Assembly: GCA_035506575.1 (NCBI GenBank)
Contig: DATJPD010000127.1
Location: 1 to 11,653, forward strand
Source: DATJPD01 sp035506575
GTDB taxonomy: Bacteria > Pseudomonadota > Alphaproteobacteria > CACIAM-22H2
Direction: 5' to 3'
DNA: 11,653 nt
The position numbers and the translations under genes were made by a program. Of the stretch, positions 6,001-11,653 are shown one piece after another. The notes under the pieces were generated by a model. It had not been told where the DNA came from, did not search any database, and saw only the letters and a list, made by a program, of their open reading frames with translations. Position 1 is the stretch's first letter. Every line of letters starts with the position of its first letter.

Positions 6001-6948
6001 CTTGCGTTCGCCCGTCGCCAGCCCCTGGACCCGGCGCCCATCTCGATCAGCGCCACCATCGCCGGGATGTCCGAAATGTTCCGCCGTACGCTCGGCGAGA
6101 CGATCGCCGTGGAAACGGTGCTCGCGGCGGGCTTGTGGAGCGTGTTCGTGGATCCCAACGAGCTCGAAAGCTCATTGTTGAACCTCGCGGTCAACGCCCG
6201 CGATGCGATGCCGAACGGCGGCAAGCTGACGCTCGAAGCCGACAACGTGTTCCTCGATCAGCAGTATTCCGCCGAGGCCGAGATCGTTCCCGGGCCGTAT
6301 GTCGGGATTTTCGTCAGCGACACGGGGACGGGCATGGGCCCCGAGACCGTCGCGCAGGCATTCGAGCCGTTCTTCACGACCAAGGAGATCGGGCGCGGCA
6401 CCGGGCTGGGGCTGTCGCAGGTCTATGGCTTCGTCAAGCAGTCCGGCGGGCACGTGAAGATCTACAGCGAGCTCGGCACGGGCACGACCGTCAAGCTGTA
6501 CCTGCCCCGGTACGTCTCGCCCGAGGCCGCACGCGAGGCGTCGCCCGGCCTGCCCGCCGTGCCGACGGGACGAGGGGAACTCGTCCTGGTCGTCGATGAC
6601 GACGCCGAGGTGCGACGGATGGCGACCGAGATGCTGGAAGAGCTCGGGTACAGCACCGTCGACGCGGGCGATGCCGCAACGGCGCTTCGCGTGCTGGCCA
6701 CGCGCCGCGACATCACGATTCTGTTTACCGACCTTGGGCTTCCGGGCGGCATGAACGGCCGCCAGCTCGCCGATGAAGCCCGGCGCCGGCACGCCGGTTT
6801 GCGGGTTCTCTACACCAGCGGGTATCCGCAGAACACCATCGTCCACCACGGCCGTCTCGATCCCGGCGTGGTCCTGCTCATGAAGCCGTTCACGTTCCGG
6901 GACCTGGCGGCGAAACTGAGATCCGTCCTGGACGGGCCGGCGCCCTAG
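3058..6948 (+). CDS. Double hybrid sensor histidine kinase (PAS-GAF-HK-REC-PAS-HK-REC)
   Basis: A large phosphorelay sensor of about 1296 residues. Domains in order: N-terminal PAS-like domain (about 20-160, with DWSRTPIGP and LLLWWGPDYAQIYND); GAF (about 170-345); HisKA with SHEFRTPL, His364; HATPase with Asn483 in NLLSNAFKF, DTGTGIP at 510 and GTGIGLAL at 540; receiver 1 with acidic pair 645-646, phospho-acceptor Asp688 and Lys740; PAS (about 790-905); a second HisKA with GGVAHDFNN, His932; second HATPase with Asn1046, DTGTGMG at 1088 and GTGLGLSQV; and receiver 2 with Asp1225 and Lys1276. All catalytic residues checked are present in both modules. The kinases are of different subtypes (SHEFRTPL versus the CckA-like AHDFNN), so this is a fusion rather than a recent tandem duplication. 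No membrane segment is evident, suggesting a cytoplasmic sensor. TTG at 3058 is chosen for its GAGG site. TTG at 3022 lacks one, and ATG at 3118 would cut into the conserved GGGEMGALIRA block. Signal and partner unknown. Confidence 0.9.
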   Translation: MGGVIGIRGAPASFPAGGGEMGALIRATDWSRTPIGPVEGWSPALRMMVSFLLANRFPLLLWWGPDYAQIYNDPYRPVLGAKHPRSMGQPCRECWAEIWHILKPLIDAPFTGGPATWMDDIPLELNRHGFVEETHFTIAYSPVPDDTAPRGIGGVLATVHEITAKVVGERRVAALRDLGARAAEAKTAEEACAIAAQTLGAHAKDVPFALLYLIDADRKTARLAGAAGVSAGHPIGPPTVVLDDTTGAGWPLAEAVRREAMVVVDDLGARFDRVPSGPWADPPREAVVVPVRSNTAHHLAGLLVAGVSPRLKFDELYRSFFELMAGQIATSIANARAYEEERRRAEALAEIDRAKTVFFSNVSHEFRTPLTLLLGPLEDLLDASQSRLSAEQRQELDLAHRNALRLLKLVNTLLDFSRIEAGRIEASFEPTDLAAYTAELASAFRSAVEKADVRLIVDCPPVAATVYVDRDMWEKIVLNLLSNAFKFTLEGEIEVRVCGEGEAAVLTVRDTGTGIPEDEQTRIFQRFHRVRGARSRTHEGTGIGLALVQELVRLHGGTITVDSAPGRGSLFTVRLPTGHAHLPQDRINAARSLAATAVGARPFVEEALRWLDGAEAQPPADILPDKSPLLHEAPAAGRAGVLLVDDNADMREYLRRLMEARYDVAVAADGEEALKAIRARRPDLVVTDVMMPGLDGFGLLRAIRGDETLRDLPVILLSARAGEEAGLEGLAAGADDYLVKPFSARELLARVRANLETARIRRESAELLESRAAERAKQLVAMTVRAEDTERRFRLLVDAVTDYAIFMLDAGGRVVNWNPGAQRIKGYTAAEITGQHFSRFYSAEDVAMGVPERMLRTAIEQGRAEAEGWRVRKDGSRFWASVVISAIRDADGQLIGFAKVTRDLTERRAAEERLRQAQKMEAIGQLTGGVAHDFNNLLAVISGNFEALQRRLTKPSDAELQRYVTAGLRGAERAAGLTHRLLAFARRQPLDPAPISISATIAGMSEMFRRTLGETIAVETVLAAGLWSVFVDPNELESSLLNLAVNARDAMPNGGKLTLEADNVFLDQQYSAEAEIVPGPYVGIFVSDTGTGMGPETVAQAFEPFFTTKEIGRGTGLGLSQVYGFVKQSGGHVKIYSELGTGTTVKLYLPRYVSPEAAREASPGLPAVPTGRGELVLVVDDDAEVRRMATEMLEELGYSTVDAGDAATALRVLATRRDITILFTDLGLPGGMNGRQLADEARRRHAGLRVLYTSGYPQNTIVHHGRLDPGVVLLMKPFTFRDLAAKLRSVLDGPAP

Positions 6949-7056
6949 CACCGGCCTTCCGGCGACTTCTTGCCCGATGCGCCGGCCCGCAAGCTTGCCC
7001 CCCGGGCGGGTTTGGGGGAAACTTGAACAAATTCAGAAATCACGGAGGACGCCCCG
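6949..7056 (+). other. Intergenic leader before the dioxygenase operon, with imperfect inverted repeat
   Basis: The 108-bp gap holds an imperfect inverted repeat: AAGCTTGCCCCC at about 6991-7002 against GGGGGAAACTT at 7014-7024, with one mismatch and one bulge. It could be an operator or a hairpin. No convincing sigma70 hexamers are seen. GGAGG at 7044-7048, 8 bases before the ATG at 7057, is a clear ribosome site for the next gene. No intrinsic terminator for the kinase gene is visible, so read-through into the operon is possible. Confidence 0.4.
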
Positions 7057-7944
7057 ATGGACATCGTCCCGTTGGGCCCGGGTTTCGCCGCCGAGCTGCG
7101 CGGCACCTCGCTCGCCGAGATCGCGGCGGACGACGCGGCGTATGCCGCAGCGCGCGCCGCACTCGAGGAGCACTCGGTTCTCGTCTTCCGCGGCCAGGAC
7201 GTGAGCGACGACATCCAGCTCTCGTTCTCGCGGCGTTTTGGACCTCTCGAGATCACCAAGGTCGGCTCGCAGGGCGAGGGGACGAATCTCGTCATCCTCA
7301 CCACGATCGACGAGGCCGGCCGGGTCGTCCCCGCCGACCATCGCCTGTCCTTGCGCAACAAGGCGAACCAGCTGTGGCACACCGACAGCACGTTCAAGCG
7401 GGTGCCGGCCTTGGCCTCGGTCCTGTCGGCACGCATCATCCCGGACCGCGGCGGCGAGACCGAATACGTCTCGACGCGGCTGGCCTGGGAGCGGCTCGAG
7501 CCCGGCTTGCGGTCGCGGCTCCAGAACTCGTTCGCCTGGCATGACTACGCGTACTCGAGGGGCAAGATCGCCCCTGATCTTGCGAGTCCGGCCGAGCGTG
7601 ATGCCCTGCCGCCGGTCTGCTGGCGGATGGCGTGGACGAACCCGGCCAACGGCCGTGTGGCGCTCTACATCGCCTCGCATGCCTACGCCATCGAAGGCAT
7701 GGAGCGTGAGGTCGCGCAAAAGCTGCTGGGCGAGCTGATGGATGCGGCGACCGCACCGGGGCGCAGCTATCTGCACACCTGGCGCAAGGGCGACGTCGTC
7801 ATGTGGGACAACCGCGCCACGATGCATCGCGGCCGGCCATGGCCCGCGAACGAAGCGCGCCACATGGTGCGCACCACGATTTCGGCGACCGAGGCGGACG
7901 GATTGGCGTCCGTGCGGCCGCCGGCCCGCCAGGCGGCGGAATAA
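7057..7944 (+). CDS. TauD/TfdA-family Fe(II)/2-oxoglutarate-dependent dioxygenase
   Basis: This family uses O2 and 2-oxoglutarate to hydroxylate a substrate, often breaking C-S, C-O or C-N bonds, and releases succinate and CO2. The 295-residue length is normal. The N-terminal part carries SVLVFRGQDVS (about 40-50) and SRRFGPLEIT, typical of the family. The iron site is complete: His108 and Asp110 in LWHTDSTFK and distal His257 in ATMHRGRPW, with Arg268 or Arg272 in ARHMVRTTI as the probable 2-oxoglutarate carboxylate anchor. It is first in a four-gene unit, 26 bp before the ThDP enzyme, and has a strong GGAGG site. The substrate cannot be read from sequence: taurine, sulfonate, aryloxyacid, carnitine-like and other substrates all occur in this family. 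Family is certain, role unassigned. Confidence 0.9.
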   Translation: MDIVPLGPGFAAELRGTSLAEIAADDAAYAAARAALEEHSVLVFRGQDVSDDIQLSFSRRFGPLEITKVGSQGEGTNLVILTTIDEAGRVVPADHRLSLRNKANQLWHTDSTFKRVPALASVLSARIIPDRGGETEYVSTRLAWERLEPGLRSRLQNSFAWHDYAYSRGKIAPDLASPAERDALPPVCWRMAWTNPANGRVALYIASHAYAIEGMEREVAQKLLGELMDAATAPGRSYLHTWRKGDVVMWDNRATMHRGRPWPANEARHMVRTTISATEADGLASVRPPARQAAE

Positions 7945-7970
7945 TCACTCGCACCCCGGGGAGGACGACG

Positions 7971-9863
7971 ATGAAAGAGCTCATCAAGCAGTATCTCGAC
8001 CAGGGCATCTCGCGCCGCCAGCTGGTCTCACGCCTCTCTGCCCTGGGCCTGAGCACGGTCGCTGCGAAAGCGGTGGCGCAGTCGCTGGGCTCGGTCGTGA
8101 CACCCGCGCAGGCGGCCACGTCCGAAGGGGCGATGCGCGAGATTACCGGCACGGGCGGCCATCTTTTCGTGCAGCAGCTCAAAGCGGCCGGCGTCGAGTT
8201 CATCTTCTTCAACCCGTCGACCGGCGATGCGCCGATCTTCGATGCGACGGTGGACGAGCCCGGCATCCAGCTGATCAAGGGCATCCAGGAGGGCGTGGTC
8301 GCCGGCATGGCCGACGGCTATGCGCGCCTCTCCGGCAAGACCGGCATCGTGATCGTCGCCAATGTCGGCCTGCCGAACGCGATGACCCAGATGGTCAACA
8401 CGTTCAAGGACCGCATCCCGATGCTCACCGTGGTTGCGGCCTTCGGCCAGGACAAGCTCGGCGCCGAGGGTCCTCAGGACTACGACTACCAGGAATACAT
8501 GATGGGCCCGATCACCAAGTGGCGGTGGATGGCCCAGAGTGCCGCCGGTATCCCAGAGACCACGCGCCGCGCGCTCAAGTTTGCCGCCACCCCGCCGTCG
8601 GGCCCGGTGTTCCTCGCGATTCCGGACAACGAGCTGCGCGCCCAGGCGACTGCCACGGTCATGGACCAGTCGCTGTTCGACGTCGCGATGAAGGTGCGGC
8701 CCGACAAGGCCGACATCGAGAAGGCGGCGAAGCTCCTGATCGAGGCGAAGAACCCGCTGCTCACGGTCGGTGACGAGATCACCTTGTGTCGCGGCGAGAA
8801 GGAAGCGGTCGTCCTCGCCGAGCTGCTCGGCCTTCCGGTCGCCGGCCAGGCCGAGTTCGGCGTGTGGTCGAAGCCGTTCCCGACCCGAAACCCGCTCTAT
8901 CTCGGGCCGATGCTGCGCCACATGCGCTTTCCGGGCGAGGTCGACGTGCACCTGAACGTGGGCGACCGCTACGCCGAGCTGGCGCAGAAGGGCACCACGC
9001 TGATCTCGATGCGCCAGGACGCGACGAGCCTTGCGCGCGCCGAGCCGGTCGACCTGCCGATGGTCGCCGACGTACGGCTCGGCATGGCCGACCTCATCGA
9101 CGCAATCAAGAGCATGGCGACCGCCGACCGCCTCAAGAAGATCGCCGAGGACCGCGCATCGCGCGTGCACGCCTACACGAAACAGCAGGCGGAGATGCTG
9201 AAGACGATCGCGGCCAAGGCCGACAACGGCCCCGAGATCCGCCGCGAGCGCCTGGCGATCGAGCTCGAGAACGGGCTCGAGAAGGACACGATCTACGTGA
9301 CCGACTGCGATTCCGGCCGCGCCATGGACCCGCTGATGTCGTTCGGCGGCTCGGACAAGGCGTATATCAGCACCGGGCCGAACATCCTCGGCTGGGCGGT
9401 GTCGGCGGCGTTCGGCGCCAAGCTTGCGCGCCCCAACCAGCCGGTCGTCGCCATCCTCGGCGACGGCTCGATGAGCTTCGGCGGCCCGCAACCTTTGTGG
9501 AGCCACGCGCGCTACAAGGCGCCGATCACCACCATCGTCTACAACAACCGCAGCTACAACAACGAGCGCAACCGCATCTGGAGCTTCAGCGGCGGCGCTC
9601 AGTTCAAGGAAGGCCGCGACATGACCTGCTATAACGGCAGCCCGGACATCGATTTCGCCAAGGCGGCGGCTGCGTTCGGCGTCGAAGGCGAGGTGGTGAA
9701 AGAGGCCTCGCAGATCAAGGAGGCGCTCGCCCGTGCGAAGCGCGCCAACGTGGAGGGCCGGCCGTACCTGCTCGACATCAATGTCATGCGCGACGGCGTC
9801 GGCGCTGCCACCGCGTGGCACCCCGAATATTCGATCGCCGACAAGCGCACGCGGAAGGTCTGA
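7971..9863 (+). CDS. Thiamine-diphosphate-dependent enzyme with Tat-like leader
   Basis: The 630-residue protein follows the acetolactate synthase / benzoylformate decarboxylase / pyruvate oxidase plan: PYR domain (about 55-225), central domain (about 245-385) and PP domain (about 425-605). Glu107 in KGIQEGVVAG is the expected ThDP-activating glutamate. GDGSMSFGG (497-505) through VYNNRSYNN (523-531) is the GDG-x-NN motif that binds Mg and diphosphate. The N-terminus has SRRQLVS (14-20), a moderately hydrophobic stretch and a possible cleavage site TPAQA|AT after residue 48, an apparent twin-arginine leader, so the holoenzyme may be exported folded with its cofactor. The ATG at 7971 has GGGGAGG six bases upstream; the frame extends further upstream but without comparable support. 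The next gene, 2 bp on, is a secreted diheme cytochrome c, suggesting oxidative chemistry with electron transfer to it. Substrate unknown; decarboxylase or carboligase activity remains possible. Confidence 0.88.
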   Translation: MKELIKQYLDQGISRRQLVSRLSALGLSTVAAKAVAQSLGSVVTPAQAATSEGAMREITGTGGHLFVQQLKAAGVEFIFFNPSTGDAPIFDATVDEPGIQLIKGIQEGVVAGMADGYARLSGKTGIVIVANVGLPNAMTQMVNTFKDRIPMLTVVAAFGQDKLGAEGPQDYDYQEYMMGPITKWRWMAQSAAGIPETTRRALKFAATPPSGPVFLAIPDNELRAQATATVMDQSLFDVAMKVRPDKADIEKAAKLLIEAKNPLLTVGDEITLCRGEKEAVVLAELLGLPVAGQAEFGVWSKPFPTRNPLYLGPMLRHMRFPGEVDVHLNVGDRYAELAQKGTTLISMRQDATSLARAEPVDLPMVADVRLGMADLIDAIKSMATADRLKKIAEDRASRVHAYTKQQAEMLKTIAAKADNGPEIRRERLAIELENGLEKDTIYVTDCDSGRAMDPLMSFGGSDKAYISTGPNILGWAVSAAFGAKLARPNQPVVAILGDGSMSFGGPQPLWSHARYKAPITTIVYNNRSYNNERNRIWSFSGGAQFKEGRDMTCYNGSPDIDFAKAAAAFGVEGEVVKEASQIKEALARAKRANVEGRPYLLDINVMRDGVGAATAWHPEYSIADKRTRKV

Positions 9864-9865
9864 CC

Positions 9866-10378
9866 ATGCGCGCATCCTTGATCGGCGCCGCCGCGTGGCT
9901 GGCGTTCGCCGCGCCGTCCCACGCCCAGCAGCCTCCGGCCAGTCTGCTGCCGCCCGGCGACGGCCGCGACGTCGTTGCGGTTGCCTGCACCCAATGCCAC
10001 GGGCCTGGCCCGTTCGTGCAGCTCCGCGAGGGCGCCGACGCGTGGCGCCTCCAGGTCTACGACATGATCCTGCGCGGCGCGCAGGTGCAGCCGGATGACC
10101 TCGACAAGGTCGTGGGTTACCTGTCGGCGAGCTTCGGACCCGGCGTGAACGTGCCGCCGCCCCTGCATCAGGTGACCTTGCCCGACGGCAAGGGCAAGGA
10201 CTTGGTCGAAGCGCAGTGCACGGTCTGCCACGGTCTCGACCGCATCGCCATGGCGAGGCGCGCGCCCGGGGAGTGGACCCAGATCATCCACCGCATGATC
10301 TTCCTGGGCGCATCTGTGTCCGGCGACGACGCCAAGACCATCACCGCGTATCTCGACGACAAGTTCGGGACGAAATAG
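9866..10378 (+). CDS. Secreted diheme cytochrome c, two repeated one-heme modules
   Basis: The 170-residue protein starts with a Sec signal peptide (MRASLIGAAAWLAFAAPSHA, cleavage before QQ at about 20/21). Two heme-attachment motifs follow: CTQCH (41-45) and CTVCH (118-122). Each is followed about 22 residues later by a similar block: W-x6-MILRGAQV with Met67, and W-x6-MIFLGASV with Met144. These blocks continue to VVGYLSASFG and ITAYLDDKFG. The protein thus looks like an internal duplication, with Met67 and Met144 as likely sixth ligands. It would act in the periplasm as an electron acceptor or carrier. The arrangement recalls diheme domains of quinohemoprotein dehydrogenases and small cytochromes partnering periplasmic oxidoreductases, but no such dehydrogenase is next to it. 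Its start lies 2 bp after the ThDP gene stop. The frame is open upstream, but only this start gives a signal peptide. Confidence 0.88.
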   Translation: MRASLIGAAAWLAFAAPSHAQQPPASLLPPGDGRDVVAVACTQCHGPGPFVQLREGADAWRLQVYDMILRGAQVQPDDLDKVVGYLSASFGPGVNVPPPLHQVTLPDGKGKDLVEAQCTVCHGLDRIAMARRAPGEWTQIIHRMIFLGASVSGDDAKTITAYLDDKFGTK

Positions 10379-10381
10379 GAG
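10377..10381 (+). promoter_or_regulatory. Ribosome binding site of the MetE-like gene overlapping the cytochrome stop
   Basis: AGGAG overlaps the TAG stop of the cytochrome gene (10376-10378) and lies 8 bases before the ATG at 10390. It selects that start over the upstream in-frame extension, which lies inside the cytochrome gene, and indicates operon expression. Confidence 0.65.
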
Positions 10382-10389
10382 CTAGCCTT

Positions 10390-11490
10390 ATGAAGCGTAC
10401 CGAGCCGCCATTCCGTGCCGACCACGTCGGAAGCCTGCTGCGCCCGGCCGAGCTGAAAGCCGCGCGCGAGAAGCGCGCGAAGGGCGAGATCACGCCGGCC
10501 CAGCTGAAAGAGGTCGAAGACCGCGAGATCGAGCGCGCGATCAAGAAGCAGGAGGAGGTCGGACTCCAGGCGGTGACCGATGGCGAGTTCCGCCGCTCCT
10601 GGTGGCATCTGGACTTCCTGTGGGGCCTCAAGGGCGTGGAGCGCCACGTGATGACCTCAGGCATCGCGTTCGCCGCGGTCACCACGCGTAACGAAGGCAT
10701 CAAGGTGACCGGCAAGCTCGGCTTCGACGGCCACCCGATGCTCGACCACTTCAAGTTCGTGGCCGCGCACACCAAGCGCGTGCCCAAGATCACCATCCCG
10801 GCACCCTCGGCGATCTACGGGCGCCCCATGGCGACGCCGATCGACAAGAAGGTGTACCCGAACATGGACCGGTTCTGGGACGACCTCGGCCAGGCCTACC
10901 GCAAGGCGGTGCGCGCCTTCGCCGACGCCGGCTGCCGTTACCTGCAGCTCGACGAGGTGTTCATCGCCATGCTGTGCGATCCGAAGTATCGCCAGCAGAT
11001 GAAGGACCGCGGCGACGATCCGGATCAGCTCGCCAAAATCTATGCCCAGCTGATCAACGTCGCGCGGTCCGACGCGCCGAAGGACATGAAGATCACCATG
11101 CATCTGTGCCGCGGCAACTATAAGTCCACGTTCATGGGGAGCGGCGGCTACGAGACCGTGGAGGACATCCTGTTCCACAACATCGACGTGGACGGATATT
11201 TCATGGAGTACGACGACGCGCGCGCCGGCGGCTTCGAGCCGCTCAAGTCGCTGCCCAAGGGCAAGATGGCCGTGCTCGGCCTCGTGACGACAAAGCGCGG
11301 CCGCCTCGAATCCAAGGACGACCTCAAGCGGCGCATCGAGGAAGCCGCCAAATACGCGCCGCTCGACCAGCTGTGCCTGTCCGGCCAGTGCGGCTTCGCC
11401 TCGACCGAAGAGGGGAACACCCTCACCGAAGACCAGCAATGGGCGAAGCTGCGCCTCATCGTGCAGGTCGCCCAAGAGGTGTGGGGCTGA
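10390..11490 (+). CDS. Stand-alone MetE C-terminal-domain protein (cobalamin-independent methionine synthase II family)
   Basis: The 366-residue protein matches only the catalytic C-terminal barrel of MetE, which is about 750 residues in enterobacteria; the N-terminal half is absent. It begins PFRADHVGSLLRPAEL, typical of this subgroup, followed by VTDGEFRRSWW (62-72) and YLQLDEVFI (184-192). The zinc site is readable: His238 and Cys240 in MHLCRGN, Glu273 in YFMEYDD and Cys334 in SGQCGF. Related proteins include core-MetE enzymes that take methyl groups from other donors, and the epoxyalkane:coenzyme M transferases. Zinc-activated thiol alkylation is thus the shared chemistry. It is the fourth gene of the unit, 11 bp after the cytochrome. 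Its acceptor and methyl donor are unknown, and a biosynthetic role in methionine is only one option. The leader-less protein is cytoplasmic, unlike its two upstream neighbours. Confidence 0.87.
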   Translation: MKRTEPPFRADHVGSLLRPAELKAAREKRAKGEITPAQLKEVEDREIERAIKKQEEVGLQAVTDGEFRRSWWHLDFLWGLKGVERHVMTSGIAFAAVTTRNEGIKVTGKLGFDGHPMLDHFKFVAAHTKRVPKITIPAPSAIYGRPMATPIDKKVYPNMDRFWDDLGQAYRKAVRAFADAGCRYLQLDEVFIAMLCDPKYRQQMKDRGDDPDQLAKIYAQLINVARSDAPKDMKITMHLCRGNYKSTFMGSGGYETVEDILFHNIDVDGYFMEYDDARAGGFEPLKSLPKGKMAVLGLVTTKRGRLESKDDLKRRIEEAAKYAPLDQLCLSGQCGFASTEEGNTLTEDQQWAKLRLIVQVAQEVWG

Positions 11491-11523
11491 GCGCATGTCT
11501 GGGCGAAATGGTGCGCGGCGGAA

Positions 11524-11542
11524 GGGGTTAGCCCCGATTTTC
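11524..11542 (+). terminator. Possible weak intrinsic terminator of the dioxygenase operon
   Basis: GGGG-TTAG-CCCC forms a 4-bp GC stem 33 bases after the MetE-like stop and is followed by GATTTTCC, a short T-rich stretch. Position is right, but stem and T-tract are short, so this is only a candidate. Confidence 0.3.
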
Positions 11543-11553
11543 CTCGGAGGCCC

Positions 11554-11577
11554 TTTCTTGCGCTGGTTTGCAAGAAA
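11554..11577. repeat. Inverted repeat, 8-bp stem with 8-base loop
   Basis: TTTCTTGC (11554-11561) pairs perfectly with GCAAGAAA (11570-11577) around GCTGGTTT. No T-run follows on either strand, so it does not look like a standard terminator. It may be an operator or an RNA structure. Confidence 0.5.
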
Positions 11578-11653
11578 ACGAGCTCTGCAACAAAGAATCT
11601 GTCGAATCAGGCTTTAGTTGCAGGCCCTTGCAATTTTTGTTGTTTGTTGCTGC

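Larger units (their letters stand above)
11491..11653. other. Non-coding, AT-richer tail after the operon with multiple short inverted repeats
   Basis: No gene is seen in the last 163 bases. The base composition is visibly less GC-rich than the rest. It holds a small hairpin (11524-11535), an 8-bp stem TTTCTTGC/GCAAGAAA (11554-11577), CTGCAAC/GTTGCAG (11585-11591 with 11617-11623) and GCAACAAA/TTTGTTGC (11587-11594 with 11643-11650). It could be the upstream control region of a gene beyond the window, or the edge of a different element. Confidence 0.5.

Noticed and set aside
7803..7970. Upstream extension of the ThDP frame into the dioxygenase gene
   Set aside because: It overlaps the iron-ligand region of the dioxygenase, has no good ribosome site, and would hide the Tat-like leader.
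8028..9875. Long minus-strand open frame opposite the ThDP enzyme
   Set aside because: Arg/His/Val-rich shadow without recognisable motifs; the plus strand carries the GDG-NN motif and a proper ribosome site.
10216..10389. Upstream extension of the MetE-like frame into the cytochrome gene
   Set aside because: The overlap covers the second heme domain; the ATG at 10390 has AGGAG at proper distance and matches the usual N-terminus of the family.
11554..11577. Stem-loop considered as a Rho-independent terminator
   Set aside because: The stem is AT-rich and no T-tract follows on either strand, so it is reported only as an inverted repeat.

Overview
The window is uniformly GC-rich bacterial DNA apart from an AT-richer tail. 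Its gene content suggests an alphaproteobacterium, probably Rhizobiales- or Rhodospirillales-like: an arsenic operon with an aquaglyceroporin, a very large hybrid histidine kinase, and a twin-arginine-leader ThDP enzyme. The taxon is inferred from gene style only. Coding density is high and there are no tRNA, rRNA or CRISPR features.

Left part (1-2870): the window opens inside the 3' end of an IS481-type transposase. Its stop codon overlaps the stop of a convergent msrB (methionine sulfoxide reductase with a Tat-like leader). Upstream of msrB on the minus strand is a compact arsenic operon, read arsR (2785) -> arsI-like C-As lyase -> arsC (LMW-PTP-type arsenate reductase) -> MIP-family channel of the AqpS kind (ends 761). 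No ArsB or Acr3 pump is seen. Both enzymes would make As(III), and the channel would let it leave by diffusion. Upstream of arsR, two related inverted repeats (ATTTCGA-N6-TCGAA core), 49 bp apart, bracket a sigma70-like promoter, a convincing ArsR operator arrangement.

Middle (3058-6948, plus strand): one gene of about 1296 codons encodes a double hybrid histidine kinase, PAS-GAF-HisKA-HATPase-REC-PAS-HisKA-HATPase-REC. The two kinase modules are of different subtypes, and no DNA-binding response regulator lies nearby.

Right part (7057-11490, plus strand): a four-gene probable operon encodes a TauD/TfdA-type Fe(II)/2-oxoglutarate dioxygenase, a ThDP-dependent enzyme with a Tat-like leader, a secreted diheme cytochrome c made of two similar one-heme modules, and a stand-alone MetE catalytic-domain protein. 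The grouping suggests a catabolic pathway whose ThDP step works in the periplasm and may pass electrons to the cytochrome. I cannot name the substrate. This is the best candidate for an undescribed system here.

The last ~160 bases are non-coding, visibly less GC-rich and full of short inverted repeats built on TTGCA/TGCAA.
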